DNA of 64,000 nt from Emydura subglobosa (taxonomy: Eukaryota > Chordata > Testudines > Chelidae). The notes under the pieces are model-generated. The model was not told the origin of the DNA, ran no database searches, and worked only from the letters and a program-made list of their open reading frames with translations. Both the position numbers and the translations under genes were made by a program. This document shows positions 1 through 11,027 of this stretch, piece after piece (within the stretch, counting starts at the first letter, position 1; every line of letters starts with the position of its first letter). The stretch lies in assembly GCA_007922225.1 (NCBI GenBank), contig ML680086.1, positions 10,268,540-10,332,539 of the forward strand, read 5' to 3'.

Positions 1-2329
1 TGCCACAACGCGAAGTGGATGTGTTTTGCTTTTAACATTTCAAGGCTTTTGCTTTTGGGGTTTGTTTTGTTTGTGCAATGAACTGCTACCTCCTGCTCTC
101 GCAATCCGCAGTTAACTGTAAATCCTTTTGGCCCTGCTTGGCATCCAGGCTGTATCACACATGTCCCAGGAGGAAATGGCTTGAGGGTGGAGCTGTTCAA
201 AGGACAGTGGGGACAATAGGGATACCTCTGCCTGCTAGTACAACTGACTCAAAACTAATAAACAGGCCTCATACCTTGTTTGCTAGCTAGACAGTTGTGT
301 TGTCCCTGGATAGCAAGAATGGTTTTGGTGCTGTTACACCTTAGGCAGGTGCTCCCCACAATGGCCCTTTTCTCTCCTGAAATCTTCTATAACCTGTTCT
401 ATTGAAAGAAACCTGATTTTTACAAAATTCCGACTCTTCTTGTAATGGTAACATCAGCAAGTAGGGAACAATTGATCATCTTCCATTGCATTCTTGGCAT
501 TTATGCTGTTTGTTGTTATTTTACATTTCACTTAGGTTAAGAGTGAAACCAGATTGTTCAGTGTCACTATTTTTAGAGTCCTTTTCATATCAGTTTCACT
601 TCTTTCTGCCTTTCAATAAAGGATCTTCCCAGGAGAATGTTTATTTAAAATTAACATGAGAATAAACTATATTCATCTAAGAAGTCATGAAAGCATTTTC
701 CTTTATTTAAATGATGCTTTAAAAAAAAAGACCTCCTCCACATTTTTTTAATACAGTTTTAATCTGGGACCTGTCAGAAAATTGCAAAAATCCCACATTC
801 TGTTTTTTAAAAATAGGGTAGGAAACTTTTTTTTTTTTTTTTAACAGAACTAAATAGAAATGTGTGAATGTATTAAATGAAAATGTTTTCTTTTGATTTA
901 GGAAAACATTCCCCAAACATTGCTGCATTCTGCTTGTGCATGACATCCAGAAAAAGAAACCTAAACAGTGACAAATCAATAAGATTTTGGCAGTGATTGG
1001 TATTTAAACACTCCGTGTTACTATTATTTATTATTTCTATTGGTTAGGAGTAACATGTTAGCTTATTGCCTATTACATGTTACATATTATTAACATATGT
1101 AAGATTTTTTTTTTAATATGATCTTTTGATCAATCATGACTCTTTAAAGGAAATGTGTACTGGAATAATAATCTCACACTCTAACTAGGAGACCTAATTA
1201 TAAAGAGGAGCAAACCACTTCAAAGTCTCTTATGTAACAAAAAAGCATGAATCATGTAGACAGCTGACAGTGGAATGAAGAGTAGCACTGGGATAATGTA
1301 ATGCAGCTCATTTGGAAACATAACTTTACAAAGCTGAGCACTGGTCTACATTATTGGTCTCTACATTATCATCTGATCAGTACCATGGGTGAGACCCTGG
1401 CTCCTTTGATGTCCATGGTGGAACTCCCACTGACTTTAATGAGGCCCCCTGCATTTAGCAAGTTTCTTCTGGGAGGTATTACTACAATGATTGATTCTGA
1501 GAGAGACCATTCACAATTCTGGAGAAAGCAAAACCCGTTTGGGAGGCTTTCTACTAACTTCAATAGGCTTTGCTGCAGGAGCTCAGGAAGTGTGAACTGC
1601 CCCATTCATCTCAGTGGGCTCTTGGGGTGGCTCCTTATGGCAATTGAAAGAGATAACTCTTTCATTGTTCTTTGGCTTGGGCAGATCCATCCAGCTACTA
1701 GGGGTTTGGGTGTTCCAATCGTTTGAGATAAAACTGCACATTTGAAATATGTACACAATTGAATGGTCTTGTGTGTGTGATATGCTTTCTCCACAGCCTG
1801 TGATCTCCCACCTCTATGCAGGCAGGATGACCAGATGCCTTGGCTGTCTGGGCACATCTTGCTTGTGTTGTTCTATTTTGTAGATACGATTTATAGAAAT
1901 GCTGCAGTTTGTGCTGGGGCGGCTACCCTGGTTTCACACCAGGGTAAACTGCACTGATCCAAATAATGGATTCTTTGAGTTTTTGCCTGTCTATGCCAGA
2001 GGTATGCATAGGTGCAAGGTTACCATTGGCTGGCCTTTGATGGCTGAAATCCATAGTGTAGACATCAGCAGTTTCACAGGAACTTTATTCATATAGAGAT
2101 GTGCAGAGGGACTGTGAGCCTAGACTGATCTGGTGCTTTGCCAAGGAGAAACATTTGCCCGACAGCAGAGGCCACAGAAAATTGTGCGAGAAACACTAGG
2201 GTATTGTGATTTTGCTGGCTGAGGATGCTGGTTATGGAATATGGATAATTTGATTTCTCAGGCCTCACATCCAAGTTTAACCATTTTAAGGCTTGGTCTG
2301 ATCAATACTGTAGCTTGGCTGTGATACAC
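1..2329. other. No gene recognised; mostly unique AT-rich DNA
   Basis: I see no exon, RNA gene or clear mobile element here. Short A and T runs occur near 720-730, 828-843 and 1105-1115. Phrases around 1390-1470 (for example ACTCCCACTGACTTTAATG) recur elsewhere in the window and look like the remains of an old interspersed repeat. The open frames in this stretch are short, overlap one another on both strands and resemble no protein I know. Confidence 0.5.
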
Positions 2330-2575
2330 AAGGTATATTTACTCAGGGATGTGACTGCGCACGTGTAGCTTTGAGCTAGCCAGCTCCAGGAACAATAGCA
2401 GTGACTCTGTGGCAGCATGGGCCTGCCACTGGAGTATATATACCCAGGGTCCAGGGTGGGATTGTACTTCAATAGCACATGCTGCAGCTAGATCAAAGTT
2501 AGTTCAGGTTTGTCTACATGTGCTGCAGTAATTTCACACCTCTGACTGCATTGCAGACATACCCGGAGCTAAGGT
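2330..2575. mobile_element. Short non-autonomous DNA transposon (MITE), AGCTAGC family
   Basis: This segment shares blocks with 9690-9940: AATAGCAGTGA, a CAGCATGGGCC/CAGCGTGGGCC block, and CCAGGGT followed by GGGTGGG. It ends near a GCAGACATACCC motif that resembles the TIR of other MITEs in the window. No transposase frame is present. The family is recognised by internal similarity only, and the left boundary is uncertain. Confidence 0.5.
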
Positions 2576-2689
2576 CCAGTCTATGCTACTAATCATAATC
2601 ATATTTGTGCCCAGGTTAGGGGACTGCTGAGCTGTAACCAGATTGCCTCTGAAGAGTAGACAGCAGGGCCTAGGTTTAATGCTTTGCAC

Positions 2690-2875
2690 TTGTACGCTAT
2701 CCCCTGGAGGATCTCAAGATACCCCTTAACTGTTTATTTAACTTCCTAACCCCTCTAACAGTCTGGGGAAGTATTAGCCTCTTTTGACAGATGGGGAAAC
2801 TGAGGCGCAGTGTGGCCACAACTTGCACCAATGCCCTGTGAGTCTGGGGCAGAGTTAGGACCAGTGACTCCATCC
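2690..2875 (-). mobile_element. MIR-like tRNA-derived SINE, antisense
   Basis: The plus strand carries the reverse complement of a MIR-type SINE body: GACAGATGGGGAAACTGAGG at 2788-2807, followed by a diverged match to the usual track of a CACAGAG-like block, the pol III head side and GGGCAGAG. The upstream part (CCTGGAGGATCTCAAGATACC) corresponds to the GATCTC...AAAGTGCTT part of the SINE body. It is diverged, so it is old. It has no coding capacity and would have depended on a LINE reverse transcriptase. Confidence 0.7.
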
Positions 2876-4924
2876 TGTGAATTAGCCCCCAAATCATCCT
2901 TCCTTTATTGGAAGGCATCTGTACAGGCCTCACCTCAGAATGGCCTCCAAGGATCTCAGGCCTTTTGGTAGTGGCAAGGCTGAGGGGCAGCAGATACGGC
3001 ATCCCAAACTGCAAAAGGGATGTTGAATATAAAAGAGGAGGGCTGTGCAACACCCTGGTGTTGTGTGCAGGGCTCAGAACCACAGTGCCAGGTACCAGAC
3101 CTCTGGTGGCGCTGTCTGATGACTCTGTCTAGTGAGTGATGCTCCGAGTTATTTCAGTTCCAAATATACTATTGGTATAAAAAGTCCAATATCAAATTAG
3201 AAGTTACAGCTCAGTAAGAACAAACCCTGTTATCTGTAATTTAATTGTGCAGTAGGTAGTGGATGCCAAAATCCATGTCAGATCTGTCCAAAAGGACCAG
3301 ATAAGTAAAAAATATTAATTTTAGATGCAATTCCACTGATGCACTTGTTTATTTGCAGCCATGGTGTAAATTGGTTTCTTGATTTAAGCCAAAACTGCAG
3401 CAGTTAACTTCTCAATCTGTCATCACTCAGGCCCCACAGAAGCAGCTGAACACAAAATCAATGCATTTGTTGTTGCTGTTGATAAGTTTTTCTTATGGAC
3501 TAATTTCTGCCTAATAATCCCATCATCAATAGGCTCTGGAGGCCTCTTACAGCATGGAAGCAACCCACAGCAATCTGGGAGAAGCAGCGGGCTCCACTAC
3601 AGTGTTCTTCCTTGAGCACCATGGTTTTAATTTCCCCAGGAGCAACTGTTCTCATCACTTGGGGTGAAGACCCCTGCAGCTCCAAGATCTAGACACTTTT
3701 GAAAGCACTTCATGGAACCAGAGCCTGGTAAGAGATTCTCACAGCAAAGGGAATCAGGGTGAGAATAGATACATGACCAGTCACAGGTGTAGGGAAATTG
3801 GGTGCAGGTGTGGCTGGGCAAAAGTTGTAGTGGCCCATCCACCAACCAGCATAAGAGAATCCTGAACACTGCTCTTATCCCAGCATCGGTTCCAACTCTG
3901 AGTGACTGCTTAGGCTTTCTGGCTGTGTGTAGCTGTTGCAATGGCATTGCAGGTCACCCTCAAACCTGCCAAGAAACCAGCAGAGCAGGGGAGTTGGAAC
4001 AATTTGTACAGAGGGGGTGCTGAGAGCCACTGAATCAAACTGCAAATCCTGTATATGATGGAAACCACTTCAAAGCCTGGCGTGCGGCAGCACCCCTCGT
4101 TCCAGCGCCCATGCAGCAGAGAACATCTTGGAGAAGGGCTTGACAGATGTGGCATTTGCATCTGGACTCAGATCACAATCTGAGCTCTCCCACAGTTCAG
4201 GTGTTTGTGGCTTGGGCATTCTAAGTCAGCACCATCACCTCCATTCAGCGTCTGTGCAGTAGCATCACTTATTAAACCTTCTTCCAAGACACCAGTCAGA
4301 CTGCAAGGAAGTAACGCCCCTTCTTGCAAAGTCTAAAAATGTTTTTTATTCTCTTGCTGTTCAAATCTTTCTTCAAAAGACTTTGCTGAGCAGACCACAG
4401 CGGAGATACAGCTAGATTAATATCCTGATTTACAAACTGTTGTGATGTTAGACAGGAGCTTATTTTTCTCCCCTGATCAGTATTATCTCACTTGTGCACA
4501 CTCATTCTTAGCTCTCACCACTGAGTGGGGGTGTTGTCACAGCAAGCGCACAGAATGTGCTTCTTGAGAAATAGGCTGGCATGGCAAAGGATTGGAAAAA
4601 AATGGGGCATGTGCCCTTCTCTGCAGCTTTATGATACAAAAGGAGGCTTAGAAATTTTGGAGGACTTTTTAAAAGTTTTTTCTTTTCTGCTTGTTATTTA
4701 CCTGAGAAATCTCAGGCCTGGTGTTTTCTGGTTTTGCTGGAAGAAGTATTTGTGGTCAGACCATCTCTCTTGTGAGCCTCTGTTCCTTGACTGGAAGAGT
4801 ATTGGTCAGTGTGTTTATTTTTTACCTCAGACATACTTTTTCCAAAATGCTCATTAGTCACTGGAGTTCACAGTGTTAACAAATCCAAATACAATTAGGA
4901 CCCATCTTCATTACACATACAAAC
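2876..4924. other. No gene recognised
   Basis: The stretch is unique-looking and of moderate GC content. The open frames seen (up to about 128 codons) are on opposite strands of the same DNA and show no domain, signal peptide or repeat pattern. A pyrimidine and purine mix near 3600-4200 has no clear structure. I cannot name a repeat family here. Confidence 0.45.
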
Positions 4925-5262
4925 AGGTCAGGGGACCCCTTCCTGGGCAGGGATTGGATTTTCTGTTTTGCAGGAAATGTCATGATTTTGATCCCCCCCC
5001 TCCCCCCCAATTCTGAAATGGAATGAAAAAAGAAAACAAAAAAATCAAAATTTCCCCCAAAAATTGGTTTCAAGTTAATTGCAACATTTCAAGTCAATAA
5101 AATCAAAACATTTTGTTCCCATGTTGACCTTTTACAATGTTTGCAAATGTTTTTTTTATATAAAAACATTAATTTTATTTCCAGACGATTTCAAAATGAA
5201 ACATTGAAATTTTCCTAAAGAAACGTTTCAAAGTAGGGCATTTCAACCTCATCAGAATGCTT
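4925..5262. mobile_element. AT-rich palindromic element, AAACATTTC family
   Basis: The segment is dominated by GAAACATT, AAAACATTTTG and TTTCAAAATG words in both orientations, with a C-rich spacer at 4993-5009. The same vocabulary appears at 8485-8790, 13845-13945, 41063-41243, 48136-48450, 57145-57789 and 58600-59042. The better preserved copies end in AGAGCTGGT/ACCAGCTCT inverted repeats. Those ends are not visible here, so this copy is either incomplete or diverged. Confidence 0.5.
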
Positions 5263-5649
5263 AATTGAATGTTTTAAAGCAAATTTTTTTGAAATGGACG
5301 TTTTCAGAACATGTTGATTTTAACAAAAACGTCATGTTATCCAAAAACTCTTTAGATGAAAAAATACCACCCAGCTGTTTGTCACATGGTTTATACTTGT
5401 CTCTAAGTGATGCTTGCTCAACAGTCACTTTACTAATTAAAATGTAGCTACTGTGTAAGGGCCATACTCTACTCTTAATCTTTGTGCAGATGTCCCTTTA
5501 TCAGTGCGTGACCTTAACTTTGTTAGACCTTGCTATGCCCGTAAATGATTCACTTCTTGCCACAAAATGAATTTGACACTTGGCCCCTCGATAGACAGAT
5601 TTACCCAGTATAGCACTTTGAGACCTACTGCTGAAAAGTGCTAGTGAAG

Positions 5650-5762
5650 TACTCAGCATTGTTAGAATAAGGAGAGAAGGTGGGTGAGGTAATATCCCTT
5701 ATTGGACCATCTTCTGAGGGTGAGAGAGACAAGCATTTGAGCCACACAAAGCTATTCTTCTT
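5650..5762 (+). repeat. Interspersed repeat containing GTGAGGTAATAT
   Basis: The block GTGGGTGAGGTAATATCCC, then TTATTGGACCATCTTCTG and GAGAGAGACAAGC, matches a repeat I remember as very common in turtle and crocodilian DNA. Its class is not clear to me. It runs directly into a CR1 3' tip. Confidence 0.5.
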
Positions 5763-5806
5763 CATGATCCCAATGGCCCCTTCTGGCCTTGAAAACTATG
5801 AATCCG
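5763..5806 (+). mobile_element. CR1 LINE 3' end fragment
   Basis: The sequence CATGATCCCAATGGCC followed by CCTTCTGGCCTTGAAAA and CTATGAATC matches the terminal 3' UTR of sauropsid CR1 elements. Only the last 44 bases or so are present, which is typical of severe 5' truncation. Confidence 0.65.
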
Positions 5807-5991
5807 CTCTCCGAGCCTTTGACATTATTTCAAACAACAGTACAACAAAATCAGCAAAAATATAACAAAATCTCCCCCCAAACTCCAGGCCCAATAGAAC
5901 CCAATAGGCAGGATTTCCCCCAACAAACCTTTATCCCCTATAAAATAAAGAAAATAAAAAATGAGCGACTTCTCTTGAGTAGCAGCAGCCT

Positions 5992-6135
5992 AAGGGCTAA
6001 TCTACACTTAAAACTTACTGCAGCACAGCTGTATCGGTACAGCTGTGCCACCATAAGAACACTTGTGTAGCTGCGTGGTTTTTTCACACACGGAGTGACA
6101 AAAGTTTTGCTGGCATAAGTGCTAGTGTAAAGAAG
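5992..6135. mobile_element. Short palindromic MITE
   Basis: The left end GGGCTAATCTACACTTAAAAC pairs imperfectly with the right end CATAAGTGCTAGTGTAAAG. The centre contains AGCACAGCTGTATCGGTACAGCTGTGC, itself an inverted repeat. There is no coding capacity. The superfamily is inferred as Harbinger-like from the similar ends of better preserved copies. Confidence 0.5.
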
Positions 6136-6811
6136 GCAGTAGTGATAGATAAAGCTACTAAAACTGAATTGAAGGTGTTCCCATGCAGTTACTTTAGAAT
6201 GAGTGGTTGAGTTTAGGCTGGGTTTAGTTAGCTTGTGTTAGCTAATCCTGAGCTAAATTTGACCTTTATATCCCAGTTTCCCCATCTGAGAAATGGAGAT
6301 AACAATGTTTACCTGCCTTTTATAAAAGGCTTTAAAATCTACAGATACAGTAAATGCTAAGTGTTGCTATTATATATGGAGCTTGCTTGTGTTAGGGCCC
6401 AAATCAACTATCCAATAACAGTAACCAAAAGAAAGAGTGAAGGTAGAGCTGTGATGTTTAAAAATATATTCCTTTCTCCATTTCAAATGTCAGTATGAAC
6501 TGTTTCTTCAAGGACCTTCCAGGGATTTTATTCAGAGTATCCAAAGGAGCAGCAGAGGATACAGAGATCACCCAAGAGAACCGTCAAAGGGTTGTTTGAG
6601 CTCTAAGAAATGAGATTAAAAATAAAAACAGGTGGGTGAACAGTAGAATCCAGCACATGCATCTATTAATGATGACTCATCTGTGGAACTCACAGGGCTC
6701 TGCCAACATTAATTAAGCCTCACATTTAGGAGGTAGGGGAAGTGTTACTATCCCCACCTTACAAGTAGGTAAATGGGGTACAGGCCTTGTCTGGGTCTCA
6801 AATGCATCATG
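6136..6811. other. No gene recognised; trace of SINE body
   Basis: Around 6272-6375 the wording CCCAGTTTCCCCATCTGAG, then AAATGGAGATAACAATG, and AGTAAATGCTAAGTGTTGCTATTAT matches the body and tail of a MIR-like SINE in plus orientation, but the head is not clear. The rest is unique. Confidence 0.5.
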
Positions 6812-6978
6812 TTAGGCCTGATTTACACACCAAAGTTAGGTTGACTCAGCTACGTTGCTGAGGGGTGTGAAAAATTTACACCCCCGAGAGGTGTATCAAA
6901 GCCAACCTAACCCCAGTATAGACAGTAGGAGAATGGAAGAATTCTTCCATCAATCTAACTACCACCTCTTGGGGAAGC
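6812..6978. mobile_element. Harbinger-like MITE, right side missing
   Basis: The element starts with GGCCTGATTTACACACC at 6815, preceded by TTA at 6812-6814. It contains the paired blocks GTTAGGTTGACTCAGCTACG and GCCAACCTAACCCC around a GTGTGAAAAATTTACACCCC hairpin, then GGAAGAATTCTTCC. Compared with the complete copy at 22834-23110, it breaks off after ACCACCTCTTGGGGAAG. Confidence 0.65.
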
Positions 6979-7570
6979 CTGTCTCCAAGTATGCCCATTG
7001 GTTTTCATGCTGATCAAGTTAGCCCACAAGCATACAGTACACAATGGGCCTGCCGGAGAGAGAAGTGTTACTACCCCCTTCCTGCCGAGAATCTGTTTAT
7101 CACCTTCAGGTGACTTGTCTTAACTTACCTACTTTAAGAGCATAGTTGTGAGTCTACGTACGTAACCCTTTACCCGTTATCTGCACGTACATTTTGCAAT
7201 GCTTATGGTGACCAGAGTGACACATGCTTTCAGAAGAGACCCACATGACCCCTTTTGGTGAACCCGGGGGATCCCTTTAACCTTGTGCCAGTTGGCATCA
7301 AGAGGTTGCTGGGTCACAACCTGAAATGATGATGCACAAGTGCTGCCAGCACGGCTGGATTTGCACTTGCTCTGAGTAAGGCTGCTGACATTGCCTTCTG
7401 CACTGGAGCGCTCTGCACGGCTGCAGGGCCAGTGTGCACAGAGCCCCCGCAACCCGACATTGTGCCTGGTGTGCACTTTGTGATCAAGGCTCTGCACTCC
7501 AGGGCAGATATAGTTCACTTACACATAAGCCTCTCCATAGACATGTCATACATTTACAAATTATGTAGTT
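6979..7570. other. No gene recognised
   Basis: A minus-strand open frame of 113 codons at 7177-7518 is cysteine-rich but shows no regular spacing or domain. I regard it as chance. No repeat family is recognised. Confidence 0.4.
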
Positions 7571-7995
7571 ATTAACATAGTACTAGGAGCCTCTCTCATT
7601 GACCACGACCCCATTGTGCTAGGTCAGAGGTCTTCAAATTGTGAGGCACACCTCCCATAGGGGGTGCAGAGGAACGTTTGGGGAAGCGTAGTAGGGTCCA
7701 GGCCTGCCCTCACAGGGAGGAGGGAGGGAATGCCACCTAACGCTGCTCTGCCCCGAGCACTGCTCTGGCCCTGCCCCATCAGCCATGGCCTTTGCGCCCG
7801 GTCCCCAGGCCCTGTACCTTGGTCTCTGGCCCAGGCGTCTTGGCCGGCTGGCCATCGTGGCCCCGCTCCCAGTTTTGGCCCCCAACTGCAGCCCCTGGGC
7901 CATGGTCCCGCTCCTGACCCAGTCCCAGCTGGAGGAGAATGAAGGGGTGCAGGTGCAAGCACAGAACAAAAAGACGGTCCCTGCTCCAAACAGCT
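7571..7995 (-). mobile_element. SINE 3' domain, antisense, split by an insert
   Basis: The plus strand has CTAGGAGCCTCTCTCATTG and GACCCCATTGTGCTAGGT ending at 7624, and resumes at 7947 with GTGCAGGTGCAAGCACAG, then AACAAAAAGACGGTCCCTG and CTCCAAACAGCTTAC. Joined, these two pieces read as the reverse complement of the 3' domain seen in plus orientation at 14098-14160, 47220-47375 and 55600-55715. The break contains a GC-rich insert (7625-7946). Confidence 0.65.
7625..7946. mobile_element. GC-rich insert in a SINE, possibly hAT-like
   Basis: The insert begins CAGAGGTCTTCAAATTGTG, reminiscent of hAT-type ends (CAGnGG). It is flanked by GTGCTAGGT on the left and GTGCAGGT on the right, which could be a decayed 8-bp target duplication. 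The opposite terminal repeat is not evident. Open frames in four frames across it reflect high GC and low stop density, not coding. Confidence 0.45.
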
Positions 7996-7999
7996 TACG

Positions 8000-8484
8000 G
8001 TTCTATCCGTTGTTCAGATCGAATACCTGCCATGAGCGCTGTGTCTGGAACTGTGAGCTGATTACCCACAATGCAATGGTACAGGGAGCACCATTACGTG
8101 GGAGCCATGAGCTGCATGTTCTGCTGAAGAAGATGGCTAGTGAGGACACAATGCACCACTTGCAACCCTGTGATGGAGCCATTCTCTAGTATAGACAAGA
8201 CTGAGGGAGATACAGATCCTGCAGCTCGGTGCTGACACTCACTTTGGGAGCCCGTTGGCACCATTGCCTCTGCTGCTTGTGTGGGCAGTGCCTTTGGAAG
8301 TCATCCATTGCATGGATGAGGTCTCAACGTCATTGCATCAGGCACACCAGCTCCGATGTTCCCAACTTTCCCGCTCTGGGTGCTGGAGAAGGAGGTGCAG
8401 GAGAAGATTTTCTCGCACCAGATTTTACACTACACTCTGCACCTTCTAGTGAGGCTTTCTCAGCTCTGCAAGTGCTCATCTCTA
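8000..8484. other. No gene recognised
   Basis: Moderate-GC unique sequence with no repeat family or domain that I can identify. Overlapping open frames on the plus strand are not protein-like. Confidence 0.4.
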
Positions 8485-8790
8485 GAGCTGGGTGGGAAAT
8501 AGAAATGAGAATTTTCTACACTTCAAAAATTTTTCTTGTCCCAAATTGGGAAGCAAAGTTAAAACCTCAAAAATAATCACAAATAGACATTCTTCCCCCC
8601 CCGCCTCCCGGTTGGATAAATGTTTCATTTTGATAATTTCAAAATGTTTCATTTCAATTTTGATTTTTTTAAAAATACTTTTTAAAAAAAGTATAAAGTA
8701 ACTAAAATTTCAAAAAGAACAATAATTTCAAACAAGAAAATGAGAGTTTTCATTCTGAACGTGTCAAAACATAGTATTTTCAAACTAATA
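8485..8790. mobile_element. AT-rich palindromic element, AGAGCTGG end
   Basis: The left end TAGAGCTGGGTGGGAAATAG matches the AGAGCTGGT terminus of the complete copy at 41063-41243. The body is made of AAATTTTTCTTG, GTTTCATTTTGATAATTTC and AAAATGTTTCATTTC words. The right terminus is not recognisable, so the boundary there is approximate. Confidence 0.5.
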
Positions 8791-8834
8791 TTTGGATCAG
8801 GAGATATGTCAAGACTGACCCTTTTCCTGCACCG

Positions 8835-9030
8835 GTGTGGCATAAATGCTTATTACAGTAACAGAAGGGGTTGTTCTGTCACTGTGGTAAATCCACCTCT
8901 CTGAGAGGCGGTAGCAAGGTTGATGGAAGAATTTTTCCATTGACCTAGCATTGTCTACACCGGGGCTTAGGTTAGCTTAATTAAATTGCACAGGGCAAGA
9001 AGCTTTTCTGTAGTGTAAACCAGCGCTCAG
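8835..9030. mobile_element. Harbinger-like MITE, partial
   Basis: It contains the diagnostic inner blocks CACCTCTCTGAGAGGCGGTAG, GATGGAAGAATTTTTCCATTG and CATTGTCTACACCGGGGC also seen at 6815-6978, 22834-23110, 27756-27972 and 40576-40861. The left terminus is missing or degraded, and the right end lies near GTAGTGTAAACC. Confidence 0.6.
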
Positions 9031-9689
9031 TAAAAGAACCTGTCCTGTTTCCTAACCACTAGCTGTCTTCCTACAATTCCGCTTATACCATGCTTCTGCT
9101 TATATGCCGTGGCCATTCTCGCATCCAGCAAAGGATGGAGGGAGCAAAAGAGGAAGAGAGAAGATGGGACATGCAGAGATTCTTAACATCCAGTTATGAA
9201 ATACTCCTTGACTGAACAGCATCTACTAAGGGGAGAGGTGAAGGCAAAGCAGGATGTGGAAGGGTGAGGCAGAGGGGGAGAGAAATCCCAAATGCCACCG
9301 CAGGGATTCCCTAAGGGCCAGCCTCCAATTGTACAGGAAGGTTTGTGAGGGGACTAGGAGGTCCTCACATGCAGTCCAGCTCAGTTCCATGGGAGCAGCA
9401 TTAACGATGTCAAATCTATTCAGGGATCTAAGGCAGGGATAAAGATGGATCATTATTAGCTGAACAGACAAAAAGAATACTGGAAAATACTGGAAAGCAA
9501 AGCCACGGAAACCAGTTACATACAAACAGCTCATTTGCTCTCAAAAGCTAATAATAGGATAGGCACGAACTTCTAATCGGCTAGGGAAGAGGGCTTCAGT
9601 GAAGTCACTCCTGCTCTACACAGTTAGAACTTACGCAACGTCCCCATGGCAATTGGGAGGCATGAGAGCAGCATGTGGAGACATACCTG
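9031..9689. other. No gene recognised
   Basis: Unique-looking sequence; the short minus-strand frame at 9226-9534 has no recognisable domain. Confidence 0.4.
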
Positions 9690-9942
9690 GGCTAGCGCTG
9701 ATCGAGCAGGTTGCTAAAAATAGCAGTGAAGTCACAGCAGCATGGATGGCAGCGTGGGCCAGCTGCTTGACTCCATAGCCAGGGTCCTGGGTGGGCTTGC
9801 ATTGGGCAGCTTAGCTTGCTCTGCCCCCTGTGCTGCCGCAGCTTCACTGCTACTTTTAGTGAGCAAACTAGATCCGAGCTTGCTCAGGTACCTCTGCGGG
9901 GGCTGTGCTCATGCCCCTCAATGGCGGTGTAGACATGCCCAT
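9690..9942. mobile_element. MITE of the AGCTAGC family
   Basis: It has AATAGCAGTGAAGTCACAGC, GCAGCGTGGGCCAGCTG, GCCAGGGTCCTGGGTGGG and the terminal GGTGTAGACATGCCC. It aligns block for block with 2330-2575. The terminal GTGTAGACATnCCC is the reverse complement of the GnATGTCTACAC end of other MITEs here. It is non-coding. Confidence 0.55.
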
Positions 9943-10904
9943 AGATCACAATCGAGCCTTCTAAGGATAGTCACTTTCACTGCTTGTCCTATGTCTAGGC
10001 TGAGGCCTATTTGTCCAATTCCTCTGCCTTTGACCTGACAATAATATTGTCATATGGTGCATGATGGTGACAATAATATTCTTCCCACAAAAAAAGGGAT
10101 GAATAAAACTGGATATTTCTGATACTTCCAAGGTCGAAGTCAAGCACGACCCACTCACCTCCCCCCCATTTTTTTTAACCCTTTCAAACTATCCTTGAAG
10201 GGGCAAAGTCGGTTTCTGGATCTATACATGACCAGGAGCTACATGTCTTCCCTCTGGATCTATGAAGAGAAATTGTTCTCTCCAGGCCAGAGCTGGATTT
10301 AAACACAAGCCAGACAAAGGGCAGCCTGGGAAATGGGTGATCTTCCTGGATCATCTCACCAGTTTGTGACCCAGTGCTAATTCCTGCAGCACGGCTCGCA
10401 TAAGAGACTCATGGCCCCATCCCTTCTCTCCAGCAGTGGGAGGTTACTCAAGTCCATAGTTACTCCAAGCCTTTCAGTTTCTTGGAACCCTGCAAATCAT
10501 CATGCCAGTCCTGGTTTGGTCCTCTCCATTCTCCTCCCCAGCTAGTTTCCTCTTTTCTCTGAAGCTGAGGTAACAGCTGCCCTAGTTTTATTTTGAAAAC
10601 ATTGTTAAAATAATGTATTCCATTTCAAAGCAAGATAAACAATTTCCTGCCCACACAGACCTGCAGGGCCTGCAGTCCAGAGCAGATGTTTAAAAGCAGT
10701 TTCATTTGGGGATACAAATTAATGCGACTGATTTGCTTGAGTTGGAGGCAAGGCGTATGGCAGGCACTCCTGTATATGTTCGTCTAGGTAAGAGATACAC
10801 TGTGAGATGGGCAAGAGACTTCATAGGGAGGGTGTTGGTGTATTCTAAATGTGACCTGGGCATCGCACAAAAATGATACACCCATGCAAACGTTAAGGGA
10901 GACC
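9943..10904. other. No gene recognised
   Basis: The stretch is unique. A short C-run and T-run sit near 10161-10178. No exon-like frame is seen. Confidence 0.4.
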
Positions 10905-11027
10905 GTCATAGATTTTAAGGCCAGAGGAGACCATTATGACAATCTAGCCTGACTCCTGCGTAACAGAGGCTGGAGAACCCACCAAGTAATTTCTGAAACA
11001 AGCTCGTAACTTGTGTTAGAACTCAAG
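10905..11027 (-). mobile_element. CR1 LINE 3' end fragment (minus)
   Basis: TCATAGATTTTAAGGCCAG followed by GAGACCATTATGACAATCTAG and GCCTGACTCC is the reverse complement of a CR1 3' terminus. It continues to about 11027 with CCAAGTAATTTCTGAAAC. A second, different CR1 3' end starts immediately after it, so this copy was either cut short or was the insertion target. Confidence 0.7.

Noticed and set aside
1301..1726. 141-codon plus-strand frame as a small gene
   Set aside because: It contains repeat phrases (ACTCCCACTGACTTTAATG) found elsewhere in the window and has an equally open minus-strand frame.
7624..8189. Several overlapping open frames
   Set aside because: They cross the boundary of a GC-rich insert and a SINE tail and are explained by low stop density.
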